The notes below the pieces were generated by a model. That model saw nothing but the letters and a program-made list of their open reading frames with translations. It was not told the DNA's origin and did not search any database. Position numbers and translations under genes: made by a program. Shown one piece after another: positions 35,824 to 46,600 of a DNA stretch of 64,000 bases; positions within the stretch are counted from its first letter, which is position 1; the number at the start of each line of letters is the position of its first letter. The stretch is from Lachnospiraceae bacterium. Its GTDB lineage: Bacteria; Bacillota; Clostridia; Lachnospirales; Lachnospiraceae. The stretch lies in contig JAGBLN010000022.1 of NCBI GenBank assembly GCA_017635395.1, positions 1-64,000 on the forward strand. The letters run 5' to 3'.

Positions 35824-36537
35824 ATGTCCAGAACGGATGATGTTTTCAGGCCTGCACTTAAAGGAAAGAAAATTCCTATTATTTCACTTGATAATAAGTG
35901 GTATAAGCTTATGGCAGGCATCGATCATACACCGGAGATGATCGAGAAGGAAAAAAAATTAAAAGAGCTGTTAAAACAGCAGGGCAAGGTAAATAATGAA
36001 CTAAAGTCTATCCGTAAGAAGAAGGCTGCTCTTATGGATAAGATCGTTAATGTCATGGACGAGGATGATGCCGAGACCAAGCAGGCAGAGTATTCGGCAA
36101 GCATTAATGAATGCAATGCGCTGCTTGACAAGTATCAGGATGAGCTTTTGGATCTTCCTTCACAGATCAATGAGGTCAATATATCGCTCATGCTCGATAC
36201 CATGGAAGTCTGCTACGATGTCATCAAGGAAAAGACCGAAAAAGAAAAAGAGCTGGACGAGTGGATAGCAGGCATCCGTATCGAGTTAAAGAAAAATGTG
36301 GTGCGTCGTCAGGAATGCAAGATAAAGATACAGCAGATGTATTCCTACATGCATGATATTTTCGGACCTGAGGTTATTGATATCTTTGACATGCAGTACA
36401 ATCCGGGGGACAATCCGATCGTGCCTCCCGGAAGTGCAAAGCCTAAAAAGTCAGATCCTGAAACGGCTGAAAAGCCGCAGACCGATAGTGTACAGGGAAA
36501 TAGCGGACAGAATGATTCAGGAAATACTGAAAATTAA
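35824..36537 (+). CDS. Conserved coiled-coil protein of unknown function
   Basis: 237 residues, not recognised. A short N-terminal region (KIPIISLDNKWYKLM) is followed by a long helical, Lys/Glu-rich section (about 40-190) with heptad-like spacing that probably forms coiled coils, then a Pro/Ser/Asn-rich tail. No signal peptide or membrane span. It starts 15 bases after the icd stop codon, so it is probably co-transcribed with it. Function unknown. Confidence 0.75.
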   Translation: MSRTDDVFRPALKGKKIPIISLDNKWYKLMAGIDHTPEMIEKEKKLKELLKQQGKVNNELKSIRKKKAALMDKIVNVMDEDDAETKQAEYSASINECNALLDKYQDELLDLPSQINEVNISLMLDTMEVCYDVIKEKTEKEKELDEWIAGIRIELKKNVVRRQECKIKIQQMYSYMHDIFGPEVIDIFDMQYNPGDNPIVPPGSAKPKKSDPETAEKPQTDSVQGNSGQNDSGNTEN

Positions 36538-36604
36538 GAGAATGACAACAGCACCAGCTAATAAAACAGATATAGAAAATACTTTTTTATAAAGCAGATT
36601 ACAG

Positions 36605-38161
36605 ATGCAGGCAGTACTGACAACAAAACAGACAAAAGCCCTTGAGGAATACCTGAAAGAGACATCAGGTGTTCCTTCTTTACTTTTGATGGAATATGCT
36701 GCATCTGCTGTTTTTGAAACAGTAATGAAACATGCAGAGCATGAAGTACTGGTCTTTGCAGGTACAGGGAATAACGGCGCTGACGGTCTTGCTGTTGCAA
36801 GGATGCTCGCAAATTCACGCGTGGGCGTAACCGTATGTGTTATAGGCAATATAGAACATGCCAGCACTGAATGGCAGACGCAAAAGCAAATGCTTGATTC
36901 CCTGTATGAAAAAGATGTTGTATTTACTGGGCTTGAAAGCCTTGATAAGAATAAAAGCTATGATGCAGTTGTTGATGCCTTATTAGGAATAGGATTAAAC
37001 CGGCCTGTTTCCGGTGAATATCTGGAGGCTGTTAGCTTAATAAACGATTTAAAGAAAAATACAGAGTGCAAGGTTATTGCTGTAGACATACCGACAGGCC
37101 TGTCGTCTGATACCGGCGATGTTTTAGGCGATGCTGTATATGCTGATGAAACGGTGACTTTTTTTGCGGCGAAAAGGGGGAGCCTGCTTTCAAAGGGCAG
37201 GACATATACCGGCAGGGTGCAGCTTATGGAAGACCTGGCTGTTAACACGCCTGATATAAACCGGATGTATCAGGATGGCTTATTATCTTTAGCTTCGGAT
37301 GAGCTTATTGCGTTAAGTTTAGATGAAGATGATGTTAAGGATATTATGCACAGGGATCCCTCCGGGAATAAATCTGATTTCGGGAAAGTACTGTGCGTCT
37401 GCGGATCGAAGGGAATGCCTGGAGCCTGCATATTAAATGCAAGAGCCTGCTTTGCTGCCGGTGCCGGAATGGTTAAGGTGCTTTCAGACAGCGAAAACCT
37501 GCCGATACTCATGCATGAAATCCCGGAGACAATGTTTGCGGCTTACGATAAAATATCATACAGCGAGTTGGAAGAAAACATAAGCTGGTGCGACTGCATA
37601 GTAATTGGCTGCGGCCTTGGCAGGAATGCCCCGGTAATTGACAGCGTGCTTGAGGCTGCTCTGAAAAAAGAAAAACCTGTGGTAATTGATGCTGACGGGC
37701 TTAATCATATAGCAAATGATATGAACATTCTGACGACCAGGAAAGAAAAGGGCCTGACTACTGTCATAACCCCGCATCCCGGTGAGTGGTCAAGGCTGTT
37801 TCCGGACATTTCATGCAGCATTCCGGAAAGTGTTGCCAAAGCCGCAGATGAGACGGGATGCATTATTGCGGCTAAGAATGCCACAACCATAGTTGCAGGC
37901 GGATATAGTAATGTATATTTAAATGATACCGGAAATGACGGCATGGGGACAGCCGGAAGCGGAGATGTTTTAAGCGGTATCATTGCCGCTTTTGTGGCAA
38001 AAGCAGTTAAATCTGAGGAACCTGATATGGATCCTTGCAGAACTGTCGCATCAGCAGTGTGGCTTCATGGCCAGGCAGGCGACATGGCGGCAAAAGAAAA
38101 AAGTGCTGCGTCGATGCTGCCGTCAGACATGATCAGGCATCTGCCAGAGGCGTGTAAGTAA
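36605..38161 (+). CDS. nnrD: Bifunctional NAD(P)HX epimerase and ADP-dependent dehydratase
   Basis: 518 residues. Repairs damaged hydrated NADH/NADPH. The N-terminal YjeF_N epimerase domain (about 1-215) has FAGTGNNGADGLAVARML and AVDIPTGLSSDTGDVLG. The C-terminal ribokinase-like dehydratase (about 230-518) has CGSKGMPGACILNARAC, DADGLN and GTAGSGDVLSGIIAAF. The start has no clear ribosome binding site. A TATAAA at 36588-36593 lies 11 bases before the ATG, so a short-leader transcript is possible. alr follows 14 bases later, a common pairing. Confidence 0.92.
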   Translation: MQAVLTTKQTKALEEYLKETSGVPSLLLMEYAASAVFETVMKHAEHEVLVFAGTGNNGADGLAVARMLANSRVGVTVCVIGNIEHASTEWQTQKQMLDSLYEKDVVFTGLESLDKNKSYDAVVDALLGIGLNRPVSGEYLEAVSLINDLKKNTECKVIAVDIPTGLSSDTGDVLGDAVYADETVTFFAAKRGSLLSKGRTYTGRVQLMEDLAVNTPDINRMYQDGLLSLASDELIALSLDEDDVKDIMHRDPSGNKSDFGKVLCVCGSKGMPGACILNARACFAAGAGMVKVLSDSENLPILMHEIPETMFAAYDKISYSELEENISWCDCIVIGCGLGRNAPVIDSVLEAALKKEKPVVIDADGLNHIANDMNILTTRKEKGLTTVITPHPGEWSRLFPDISCSIPESVAKAADETGCIIAAKNATTIVAGGYSNVYLNDTGNDGMGTAGSGDVLSGIIAAFVAKAVKSEEPDMDPCRTVASAVWLHGQAGDMAAKEKSAASMLPSDMIRHLPEACK

Positions 38162-38175
38162 ACTGGGAGGTATAT

Positions 38176-39309
38176 ATGTTAAATACAGAACGCGTAAGTG
38201 CTACCGTAGACCTTAAAAATATAAAGGAAAACATTCTTGCTGTTGCCGAGAGAATACCTGATGATACCAAGATAATGGCTGTTATCAAGGCTGACGGATA
38301 CGGCCACGGGGCTGTTGCAGTAGCAAGGACCCTTGCAGATGTGGATTCACTCTGGGGCTATGCTGTCGCTACTATTGATGAGGCCATGGAGATAGTTCAT
38401 ATCGGCTGTGACAAGCCCATACTTATTTTAGGCTACGTTGCTCCTGCAATGTACGGAATGGCTGTTGCAAACGGCATCAGGATCCCGATATTTGACCTTC
38501 ATTCCGCATCAAAGATAAATGCAGTCGCAAACCAGCTGGGTCGGAAGTGCAAGGTCCATATCAAGGTTGATACAGGCATGGGGCGTATAGGCATAACTCC
38601 CAATAAACGCGGCCTTGAGTTCGTTGAACAGGTAAGCTATATGAGCGGAATTGAGGTAGAGGGAATATTCACCCATTTTGCAAGGGCTGATGAAACGGAT
38701 AAATCCGCAGCTTATGAGCAGCTGAATGCTTTTAAGGAATTTACGGATGAGATCGAGAAAAACGGCATAAGTATTCCCCTTAAGCACTGTGCAAACAGCG
38801 CGGCAATAATTGATATGCCGGAGCTTCATTTTGATATCGTAAGATCAGGAATTATAACATACGGCCTGTGGCCTTCTGATGAAGTGAATAAGGACAGCAT
38901 CAAGATAAAGCCTGCAATGGAGATTAAAAGCTCTGTTATCTTCATCAAGGATGTGCCTGCCGGTACTGCCATAAGCTACGGCGGAACCTATATTACTGAT
39001 AAGGAGACCAGGATAGCCACTGTTTCTATAGGATATGCCGACGGCTTTCCCAGGAGCCTTTCGAATAAGGGCGTAGTTCTTATCAGAGGCAAAAGATACA
39101 ATGTGGTCGGCCGAGTTTGCATGGATCAGCTGATGGTGGACATACGCATGAATGATGAGATCTCCGTGGGAGATATCGTTACCGTGGTAGGAAGAGACGG
39201 CGATGAAGAAATCACCATGGATGAGTTTGCAAAGCTTTCTGACCGCATCAATTACGAGGCAGTTTGCGATATAGGAAAACGAGTACCCAGGGTCTACCGC
39301 AGAGGATAA
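38176..39309 (+). CDS. alr: Alanine racemase
   Basis: 377 residues. A PLP enzyme that interconverts L- and D-alanine for peptidoglycan. PLP Lys in MAVIKADGYGHGAV (about residues 35-48); the catalytic Tyr region SIGYADGFPRSLSN and CMDQLMVDI are intact. GGGAGG before the ATG. Ends 5 bases before the next gene. Confidence 0.96.
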   Translation: MLNTERVSATVDLKNIKENILAVAERIPDDTKIMAVIKADGYGHGAVAVARTLADVDSLWGYAVATIDEAMEIVHIGCDKPILILGYVAPAMYGMAVANGIRIPIFDLHSASKINAVANQLGRKCKVHIKVDTGMGRIGITPNKRGLEFVEQVSYMSGIEVEGIFTHFARADETDKSAAYEQLNAFKEFTDEIEKNGISIPLKHCANSAAIIDMPELHFDIVRSGIITYGLWPSDEVNKDSIKIKPAMEIKSSVIFIKDVPAGTAISYGGTYITDKETRIATVSIGYADGFPRSLSNKGVVLIRGKRYNVVGRVCMDQLMVDIRMNDEISVGDIVTVVGRDGDEEITMDEFAKLSDRINYEAVCDIGKRVPRVYRRG

Positions 39310-39314
39310 CGACA

Positions 39315-40640
39315 ATGAATATATCATATGATCAGTTTTTTCATGAAATTAGGTTTATGGTACTGTTCCTTGTTTTTTCTATGGTCATAAACGGTCTGTT
39401 TACTGCTTATCTGGCCGCGCTTTCAGCTTTGTCTCAGGATGATGAGGATACTCTTGATGAAAGAAGGGCGTCCGTAAAGGACCATCCGGAAAAACTTATA
39501 TGTACAGGACTGGTACTGCTGGTTCCTTTTGATTTTTCTTTTGTATATTTCCTTTTTCGCAGTACGGCAGCTTTTCCCATAAGCCATCCGGTGATATTTG
39601 ATATTCTTATTCTTGCAGCCATTTTTATTGTCTGGGGAATAATAGGCATTATGTTTCCTTTTTACCTTGGACGGTTCCATCATCTTATGTTTGCAGAAAA
39701 ACTTTATTCCATATGGCATATACTGTCAGTGGTACTGACTCCCTTTGTTTTCACGATAAATCTTTTTTCCGGCCTCTTAGCAAGCATATTCGGCGTAAAG
39801 AGGAATCCCGCGGATGACAATGTTACGGAGGATGAGATCCTTGCAATCGTAAATGAAGGTCAGGAGAGCGGTACCATAGAAGAAAGCGAAGCCAGGATGA
39901 TAAATAATATCTTTGAGCTGTCTGAAACTGAAGCCTCTAGCATCCAGGTGCCGAGGAATAAGATCGCTGCTTTCGAGGATACAGTCAAGCTCAAGGATGC
40001 GCTTAAGGACATACTGAATTCCAGCTATTCCAGGTATCCGGTCTACCACGAGGACCTGGATCACATCATAGGCATACTGCATATTAAGGATGCTGTCAGG
40101 CTTTTAGAACAGAATCCTAAAAGAAATCCGGCTCTTGCTGATATCAAGGACAGCCTCTTGGAAACCTTTTTCGTTCCGGAGACCAAGAGCATAGACGACC
40201 TGTTCAGCAAAATGCAGTCATCAAATACCCAGATGGTTATCGTAACGGATGAATACGGCCAGACTTCAGGAATTATATCCATGGAGGACATCCTGGAAGA
40301 AATCGTCGGCAGCATAAGGGATGAATATGACAGGGAACTGGAGATGATAACCGGTGACGGCGAAGTCTATGAAATTGACGGATTCACAAGGCTGGATGAT
40401 CTTAATGAACGCTTTGGCATCGATTTCGGCGAGAGCGATTTTGAGACCATAAACGGTTATCTTACGGACCGGATGGGGCATATTCCGGGGGATAACGAGT
40501 ATTTTGAAACCGATATAGGCGGCTATCATTTTGAGGTACTGGAGGCTTCTGACAAGATCATTAAACTTGTCGGTTTAAGCCCTGTAAGACCCCAGAATGA
40601 TGCTGAAAACGGTGCAGAAGAAGAGAGTGATGAGAGCTGA
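39315..40640 (+). CDS. CNNM/HlyC/CorC-type membrane protein with CBS domains
   Basis: 441 residues. Four N-terminal membrane segments (about 10-150; DUF21-like), then two CBS domains (about 170-310; PRNKIAAF, ILHIKDAVRLL, MVIVTDEYGQTSGIISMEDILEEIVG) and a CorC/HlyC C-terminal domain (about 325-425). Relatives are Mg2+/Co2+ efflux or magnesium-homeostasis proteins. ATG 39315 follows GAGGATAACG; an in-frame ATG lies upstream inside alr but without a binding site or membrane-protein character. Confidence 0.9.
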   Translation: MNISYDQFFHEIRFMVLFLVFSMVINGLFTAYLAALSALSQDDEDTLDERRASVKDHPEKLICTGLVLLVPFDFSFVYFLFRSTAAFPISHPVIFDILILAAIFIVWGIIGIMFPFYLGRFHHLMFAEKLYSIWHILSVVLTPFVFTINLFSGLLASIFGVKRNPADDNVTEDEILAIVNEGQESGTIEESEARMINNIFELSETEASSIQVPRNKIAAFEDTVKLKDALKDILNSSYSRYPVYHEDLDHIIGILHIKDAVRLLEQNPKRNPALADIKDSLLETFFVPETKSIDDLFSKMQSSNTQMVIVTDEYGQTSGIISMEDILEEIVGSIRDEYDRELEMITGDGEVYEIDGFTRLDDLNERFGIDFGESDFETINGYLTDRMGHIPGDNEYFETDIGGYHFEVLEASDKIIKLVGLSPVRPQNDAENGAEEESDES

Positions 40641-40646
40641 AGCGGA

Positions 40647-40675
40647 TTGCGGGAAACTGCAGTTTGTGATATAAT
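40647..40675 (+). promoter_or_regulatory. Promoter for the yebC-led gene cluster
   Basis: TTGCGG (40647-40652), 17-bp spacer, extended -10 TGATATAAT with TATAAT at 40670-40675. It is the only convincing promoter I found before a run of twelve tightly spaced genes. Confidence 0.65.
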
Positions 40676-40711
40676 TTTTAAGTTATGTAAATTTAATTGT
40701 AGGAGGTTTTT

Positions 40712-41440
40712 ATGTCAGGACATTCGAAATTTGCCAACATTAAGCACAAGAAGGAAAAAAATGATGCAGCTAAGGGCAAAATCTTTACAATACTGGGAAG
40801 GGAAATAGCCGTTGCCGTTAAGGAAGGCGGCCCGGATATCAATAATAATTTCAAGCTGGCTACTGTAGTACAGAAGGCAAAAGCTGCCAATATGCCTAAC
40901 GAAACAATTGAAAGAGGCATAAAGAAGGCTGCCGGTGCAGGAAGCGATGTAAATTATGAGCGCGTAACCTATGAGGGATACGGCCCCGGTGGAACAGCCA
41001 TCATAGTTGAGGCGCTTACGGATAATAAGAACCGTACAGCGGCAAATGTGAGGTCTGCATTCACAAAAGGAACAGGCAGCATCGGTACACAGGGCTGCGT
41101 ATCCTTTATGTTTGACCAGAAGGGCCAGATTATAATAGATAAAGAGGAATGTGAGCTTGATGCTGATACTCTTATGGAAAAAGCCCTGGATGCAGGTGCT
41201 GACGATTTCAGCGAAGAGGATGATTCCTATGAGATCCTTACATCTCCTGAAGCTTTTGATGAAGTAAGGAAAGCTTTCGAAGATGAGAAAATTGCAATGG
41301 CAAGTGCTGAAGTTACAATGATTCCGCAGAACTATGTGGAAGTAACAGATCCCGATGCTGTAAAGAACCTTACAAGGATACTCGATCTTCTTGACGAAGA
41401 TGATGATGTTCAGAACGTTTACACAAACTGGGATGAATAA
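40712..41440 (+). CDS. yebC: YebC/PmpR family protein
   Basis: 242 residues, full length. N-terminal GHSKFANIKHKKEKNDAAKGKIF and RYEGYGPGG-like (TYEGYGPGGTAIIVEALTDN) motifs define the family. Family members act as DNA-binding regulators (PmpR type) or help translate proline-rich stretches (recently shown for some YebC proteins). AGGAGG before the ATG. Its stop codon overlaps the next gene's start. Confidence 0.93.
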   Translation: MSGHSKFANIKHKKEKNDAAKGKIFTILGREIAVAVKEGGPDINNNFKLATVVQKAKAANMPNETIERGIKKAAGAGSDVNYERVTYEGYGPGGTAIIVEALTDNKNRTAANVRSAFTKGTGSIGTQGCVSFMFDQKGQIIIDKEECELDADTLMEKALDAGADDFSEEDDSYEILTSPEAFDEVRKAFEDEKIAMASAEVTMIPQNYVEVTDPDAVKNLTRILDLLDEDDDVQNVYTNWDE

Positions 41441-42431
41441 TTTCGAAGCTGAGGAAAAAATAGGCAATTGCCTTTCAATAGTGGTGCCCTGTTATAACGA
41501 AGAAGAGATGCTTCCGACAACAGTTGATGTACTTACTGAACTCATTGAGAAGATGATCGCTGACGGAAGAATCTCAAGTAATTCTTTTGTGCTCTTTGTA
41601 AATGACGGCTCAAAAGACAGGACTCTTCCTATGCTGAGGGAGTATGCTAAAGAACGTGAGCATGTCTGTTTTGTTACGCTTTCAGCTAACAGAGGCCACC
41701 AGAGTGCGCTTATCGCAGGACTGATGGAAGCAAAAAAATATGCCGACATGATGATCTCCATAGACGCCGACCTTCAGGATGACGTGAATGTTATTCCGGA
41801 TATGGTAGATAAATACATTGCCGGTGCTGACATTGTATATGGCGTGCGTTCCGGAAGGAAAACGGATTCTTTCTTCAAGCGTACTACGGCGCAGATGTTT
41901 TATAAGCTTTTAGCCTCAATGGGAGTAAAGACTGTTTATAATCATGCAGATTTTCGGCTTATGAGCAGGCGGGCTGTAGGGGCTCTATCTGAGTACCGGG
42001 AGAAGAATCTGTATATAAGGGGCATCATTCCGCAGCTTGGATTTAAGACAGATGAAGTAAGCTATGAGAGAAAAGCCAGAACTGCAGGGGAATCAAAGTA
42101 TCCTTTCCGCAAAATGCTGGCCCTTGCCTTAAACGGTATTACTTCATTTAGCACAAAGCCCCTGCAGATGATAACAAGCATAGGAATATTGGTACTTGTC
42201 ATCTGCTTTGCGGCCGCTGTTTATGCGTTTATTTCATATTTTACTAATGATGTGGAGAGAGGCTGGACATCCCTGATTCTTTCAGTTTGGTTCCTTGGCG
42301 GGGTACAGCTTCTGTCACTTGGTGTCATAGGGGAATACATCGGAAAGATATATGCTGAAGTAAAGAACAGGCCCCTTTATTTTATAGAGGACAGTGACAT
42401 GTCGTCTGCCGGCAGCGCAGACGGAGAGTGA
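41433..42431 (+). CDS. Family 2 glycosyltransferase, DPM/undecaprenyl type
   Basis: 332 residues. GT2 domain (about 1-230) with SIVVPCYNEEEMLPTT, the DDL-type motif ISIDADLQDD and the DPM-like RSGRKTDSFFKR. Two C-terminal membrane spans (about 250-310). Such enzymes move a sugar from a nucleotide donor to a polyprenyl phosphate for wall or envelope decoration (GtrB/YfdH-like). ATG 41433 overlaps the yebC stop by eight bases; no good ribosome binding site, so coupling to yebC translation is likely. Confidence 0.9.
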   Translation: MNNFEAEEKIGNCLSIVVPCYNEEEMLPTTVDVLTELIEKMIADGRISSNSFVLFVNDGSKDRTLPMLREYAKEREHVCFVTLSANRGHQSALIAGLMEAKKYADMMISIDADLQDDVNVIPDMVDKYIAGADIVYGVRSGRKTDSFFKRTTAQMFYKLLASMGVKTVYNHADFRLMSRRAVGALSEYREKNLYIRGIIPQLGFKTDEVSYERKARTAGESKYPFRKMLALALNGITSFSTKPLQMITSIGILVLVICFAAAVYAFISYFTNDVERGWTSLILSVWFLGGVQLLSLGVIGEYIGKIYAEVKNRPLYFIEDSDMSSAGSADGE

Positions 42432-42442
42432 CCGGAGGTTTT

Positions 42443-43669
42443 ATGCTTTTTGCAAAGAAAAAAAATCTCAAATTCGAAGAAATGGAGCATATTGAAAGCC
42501 CTAATTTAAGCGAATTAGAAGCTACGCTTGATTTCCTGAAAAAAACTCCTGAAAAAAAGGATGACGAAGAAACCGGCACAGTACTTAATCCCATGCCGGC
42601 AATAGAGCCGCCTAAACTGGATGCTGAGAAGAGAACGCCTGGAAGTGATGAGGCAGATGACGTTACACCGTCTCCTGCTGCTCAGGATATCGCCTTTGAG
42701 GATGAAAATGCCGCTGATCATTCTAATGAATCTAATAATGGCGCATCCGTTTCTGATAAAAATGAAACTGTTGTTTCTGAAGAAATCATAAAAAAAGCTG
42801 AAGCACTTAAGGAAAAGCAGCTTCTCAATGATACGGTTAATAACGAGGCGGAGCTTGCGCTTAAGAAAGATGAGGCAAACATTACAAAGACTTCTGACGA
42901 TGTAAATAACGAGCCACCGAAGGAAATATCTGATGCGGTAAAGGAAGCTATGGCGCTGCAGGCTGAATATGAGGCAAAGAAGAAAGATATGCCTGAAGAA
43001 GAACTGCGTAGGAAAAGCCGGTTTATGAGGAACCGTGCTTATCCTGTTAAAAATGCTGCAGGGGCTGCAGCAGAGCAGGGTGAAACTGGAGCGGATAAGA
43101 AAGAAAGCAATCAGAATGATGCTGACGGTGAAAATGGCGTAACTGATAAAGAATCTAATAATTCTGATGAAAAAGAGTTAAAATCGGATGCGGCTGCAAC
43201 TGAAAATGAGAATGCAGCTCAGTCTCCGGATGAAATTAAGAAAGCCGTAAATAATGAGAATAATGAAAAGGTTGAATCCTCTGCAGAAACAGAAGGTACC
43301 AGAGAATCTGTAAAGGCTGATGAAACTGCTAATGAAAACACTAATGAAGAAAACAAAAATGAACCGGCTGCCAAGGTAACTGAAACTGTTACAGCAACAG
43401 AAAAAAAGCCGACACCCATAAGAAAAGGTGCAAGCACTTCCATAACCAGCAATCTGAAACTGCCGAATGATGTGATTGTTTCAAATATTGAGAGCAGCGC
43501 CCGCTCTATGGGAAAATATGTCGGTGCTGCCAAAATTGCAAATCCGCTTCCGCATCCTAAGAAACATATTACTAGGAACATGGATTTTGATTACCCGGTA
43601 TCTGCCGCCCAGATGCATTTTGACTTAGAGGATCTGAACGGCATGGACTTTTTTGATATTGATGACTGA
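42443..43669 (+). CDS. Largely disordered acidic protein upstream of ftsK, unknown
   Basis: 408 residues, not recognised. The start MLFAKKKNLKFEEME is followed by about 300 residues rich in Glu, Asp, Asn, Ala and Lys with no fold-like pattern, then an apparently ordered C-terminal section of about 85 residues (IRKGASTSITSNLKLPND ... DLEDLNGMDFFDIDD). No signal peptide or membrane span. ATG 42443 is preceded by GGAGG. It lies between the glycosyltransferase and FtsK genes, with 11- and 23-base gaps, so it is probably co-expressed with them. Function unknown. Confidence 0.75.
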   Translation: MLFAKKKNLKFEEMEHIESPNLSELEATLDFLKKTPEKKDDEETGTVLNPMPAIEPPKLDAEKRTPGSDEADDVTPSPAAQDIAFEDENAADHSNESNNGASVSDKNETVVSEEIIKKAEALKEKQLLNDTVNNEAELALKKDEANITKTSDDVNNEPPKEISDAVKEAMALQAEYEAKKKDMPEEELRRKSRFMRNRAYPVKNAAGAAAEQGETGADKKESNQNDADGENGVTDKESNNSDEKELKSDAAATENENAAQSPDEIKKAVNNENNEKVESSAETEGTRESVKADETANENTNEENKNEPAAKVTETVTATEKKPTPIRKGASTSITSNLKLPNDVIVSNIESSARSMGKYVGAAKIANPLPHPKKHITRNMDFDYPVSAAQMHFDLEDLNGMDFFDIDD

Positions 43670-43692
43670 ATCTATCTGATAGGTTTTTGATA

Positions 43693-46600
43693 ATGGCTAC
43701 AAAGAGAAGAACTACATCTTCTTCCTCGTCAGGAAGAAAAAAAACAACAAAGAAAAGTACAGCCGCAAGACGGAGCCCCGCAAGGAAAGGTTCGGCCTCT
43801 TCTTCAAGAAGAAATAAGAACAGCGGAAGTTCCCTTAGCGTAGATGATAAGTTTCTAATTTTCATGCTGGTATCATTCTGCGTGCTGCTGGTGATTTTTT
43901 TATGCATGATAGGTCTTATCAGCGGCGCATTTGGACCGGCACTGAAGGTGTTTTTCTCCGGACTTATGGGAATAATGGCCTATATCCTGCCGGTTGTGTT
44001 TATGGGATATATTATCTATCGCGCTCTTTTCATAGAAAACAGAATTCCTCTTGTGAAAAAAATAGGCGCTATCGCATTCCTTGTCTTTTTCGGAATGATG
44101 GCCTCGTTTGTAAGCAAAACGCCATTTGATACTATGGCGACTACAACAGATAGTAAGCTGGGCATTTTATATCAGGCCGGCAAGGGCGGCGGTGTTCTGT
44201 TTGGACTGCCTGCCTACGGTTTTTATAAGATATTTGGTACCGTAGGTTCCGTAATACTTCTTATATTGCTTATGATCATAAGTCTTGCCCTGTTTTTAGG
44301 GCCTGATTTCTTTATCTATCTTGGATATATAAAAGATTTTCTTTTTAGCAGGGATACCGTGCCGGAGGATGACTATTCTGAAGAAGAAAGAAGAGAAGCT
44401 TTAGAAAGGCGCAGGAGACGTTTGGAGGAAAGGAAGCTTCGTAACGAAGAAAAGAGAGCGCTCAAGGAAGAGAAAGCCCTTGAAAGAGAAGAAGCAAGGG
44501 AACGCTGGGCAGAAAAAAGGCGCCAGAGCAAAGAATCTGACGGTTTCGATGGTCCTGATGATGAGATCATTCAGGCTGAGGAGAATATCAGGGCCCAGGC
44601 TGAAGCCGCAAGGCGTAAGGAAGAGGCAGAAAGACGCAGGGAAGAAGCTGAGAATAAGCGCAGGGAACAGCAGCTTAAGAAGGAGCAGGCTGAGGATGCG
44701 GCTATTCTTGCGGGCAGCATGCGTAAAAATAAAGAAAAAGATAAAAAGAAACCTGCAGCATTTGTTTCACCGGGCAAGCTTGATGACATCCATGAAATAA
44801 CCATCATAGCTGACCCTACAGGATTCAAGAGTGATTCTGCAGACCTTATGCCAATAGGCATGAACGGTTCCGGTGAATTAGGGGACATAACGGAGATTTC
44901 GGCTGCTGACATCCATGCAGTACCGAAGCCTCTTGATATGCCTGATGCTGATACAAGTACAGTCCTGAATGATAACTTATCAGCCAAAGGTCCCTCTGTT
45001 TCAGAAATAAACGAGGCAGAAGCTCCCCTTATCATCAAAGTAAATGAAGACCTTTTGCATAAAGAAGAATCTCCTGATTCATTTTCAATTTCTGAGATTA
45101 TTGCTGATGAAGATGTGAAAATAATATCTTCAGAAGTTACAGAGCCTAATAAGGCCGGTGAAAGTTTATTTGCCGAAAATACTGATGACAGCAAAGTTAG
45201 TGAAAATGATGCAGATAATACAGAAGAGACAAATTTGGATAATAAGACTGAAGAGTCAGAAAGCCAGTTTGATAAAGATTCCGTGAAAACAGATTCTATG
45301 GAAGATGTTTCTTCTGATAATGAATCTGAAGAAAAGGATTCTGATAAATCTAATGCATCAGGGGAAGAAGTTTTATCTAATCCGGCAGAGGATGATTCTT
45401 CAAGCTTTAGGCCAGAAGATAAAACTGATGCGTCAACAGATGAAAAGGGCGATGAAAAGAATGATGCCCCTGCACCCCAGCAGGATATGAGGGCTTTTCT
45501 TCCTGCGGATCTTTCCGGAATGCCTACACCTGTTACTGAAAGAACATATCAGCAGGAGAACAGGGAGCCGGAGAAGAATGAAAATGATTCTTCTGATGCA
45601 GGAAGGCTTGAAACGGCAAAAAAAGAAGAACCAGCAAAGCCTGTTAAGAAAAAGAAGGCATATACTGTTCCCCCCGTATCTCTACTGGAGGTAAACGAAA
45701 AGAATAAGGGCGGCGATACGGATGAAAGTCTGAAGGAGACTGCGATGCTTCTTCAGGAGACTCTTAAGAATTTCGGCGTAAAGGCAACGGTTGAGCATAT
45801 AAGCCAGGGACCTTCGGTAACAAGGTTTGAATTAAAGCCTGAAGCAGGAACTAAGGTCAACAAGATCCTGAATCTCACTGATGATATAAAGCTCAATCTT
45901 GCAGCCCAGGATGTAAGAATAGAAGCGCCAATCCCCGGAAAAGCTGCTGTAGGTATTGAGATACCGAATAAGGAAAAGATACCTGTGCTTATCAGGGATC
46001 TTATCGACAGCAAGGATTATAAAAGTTCGCAGGCAAATCTTACTTATGCAGTAGGTAAGGATATAACGGGAAAGATAATAGTATCCGATATAGCAAAGAT
46101 GCCGCACCTTTTGGTGGCCGGTTCTACAGGCTCCGGTAAGTCTGTGTTTATAAACACTCTTATCCTGAGTCTTTTGTATAAGTCTTCGCCTGAAGATGTG
46201 AAGCTTATAATGATAGATCCGAAGGTCGTTGAGCTTTCCGTATATAACGGCATACCGCATCTGCTTCTTCCTGTGGTATCTGATCCAAGGCAGGCAAATG
46301 CGGCCCTGGCGTGGGCTGTTGCAGAGATGATGCGCAGATATAAGGCTTTTTCCGAGTTCTCCGTAAGGGATATGAGGGGATACAATGAAAAGGCTGAGGG
46401 CAACGGTGTTGAGAAGCTGCCTCATATAGTGATCATAGTTGATGAGCTGGCAGATCTTATGATGGTAGCACAGAAAGATGTTGAAGCTTCCATTTGCCGT
46501 CTGACACAGCTTGCAAGAGCTGCGGGAATACACCTGATAATCGCAACCCAGCGTCCAAGTGTGGATGTCATTACCGGACTTATAAAGGCTAATATGCCCA

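Noticed and set aside
45832..46533. Open frame of 233 codons on the - strand opposite the ftsK motor
   Set aside because: Fully antisense to Walker A/B coding sequence; low-complexity aromatic content and no ribosome binding site.
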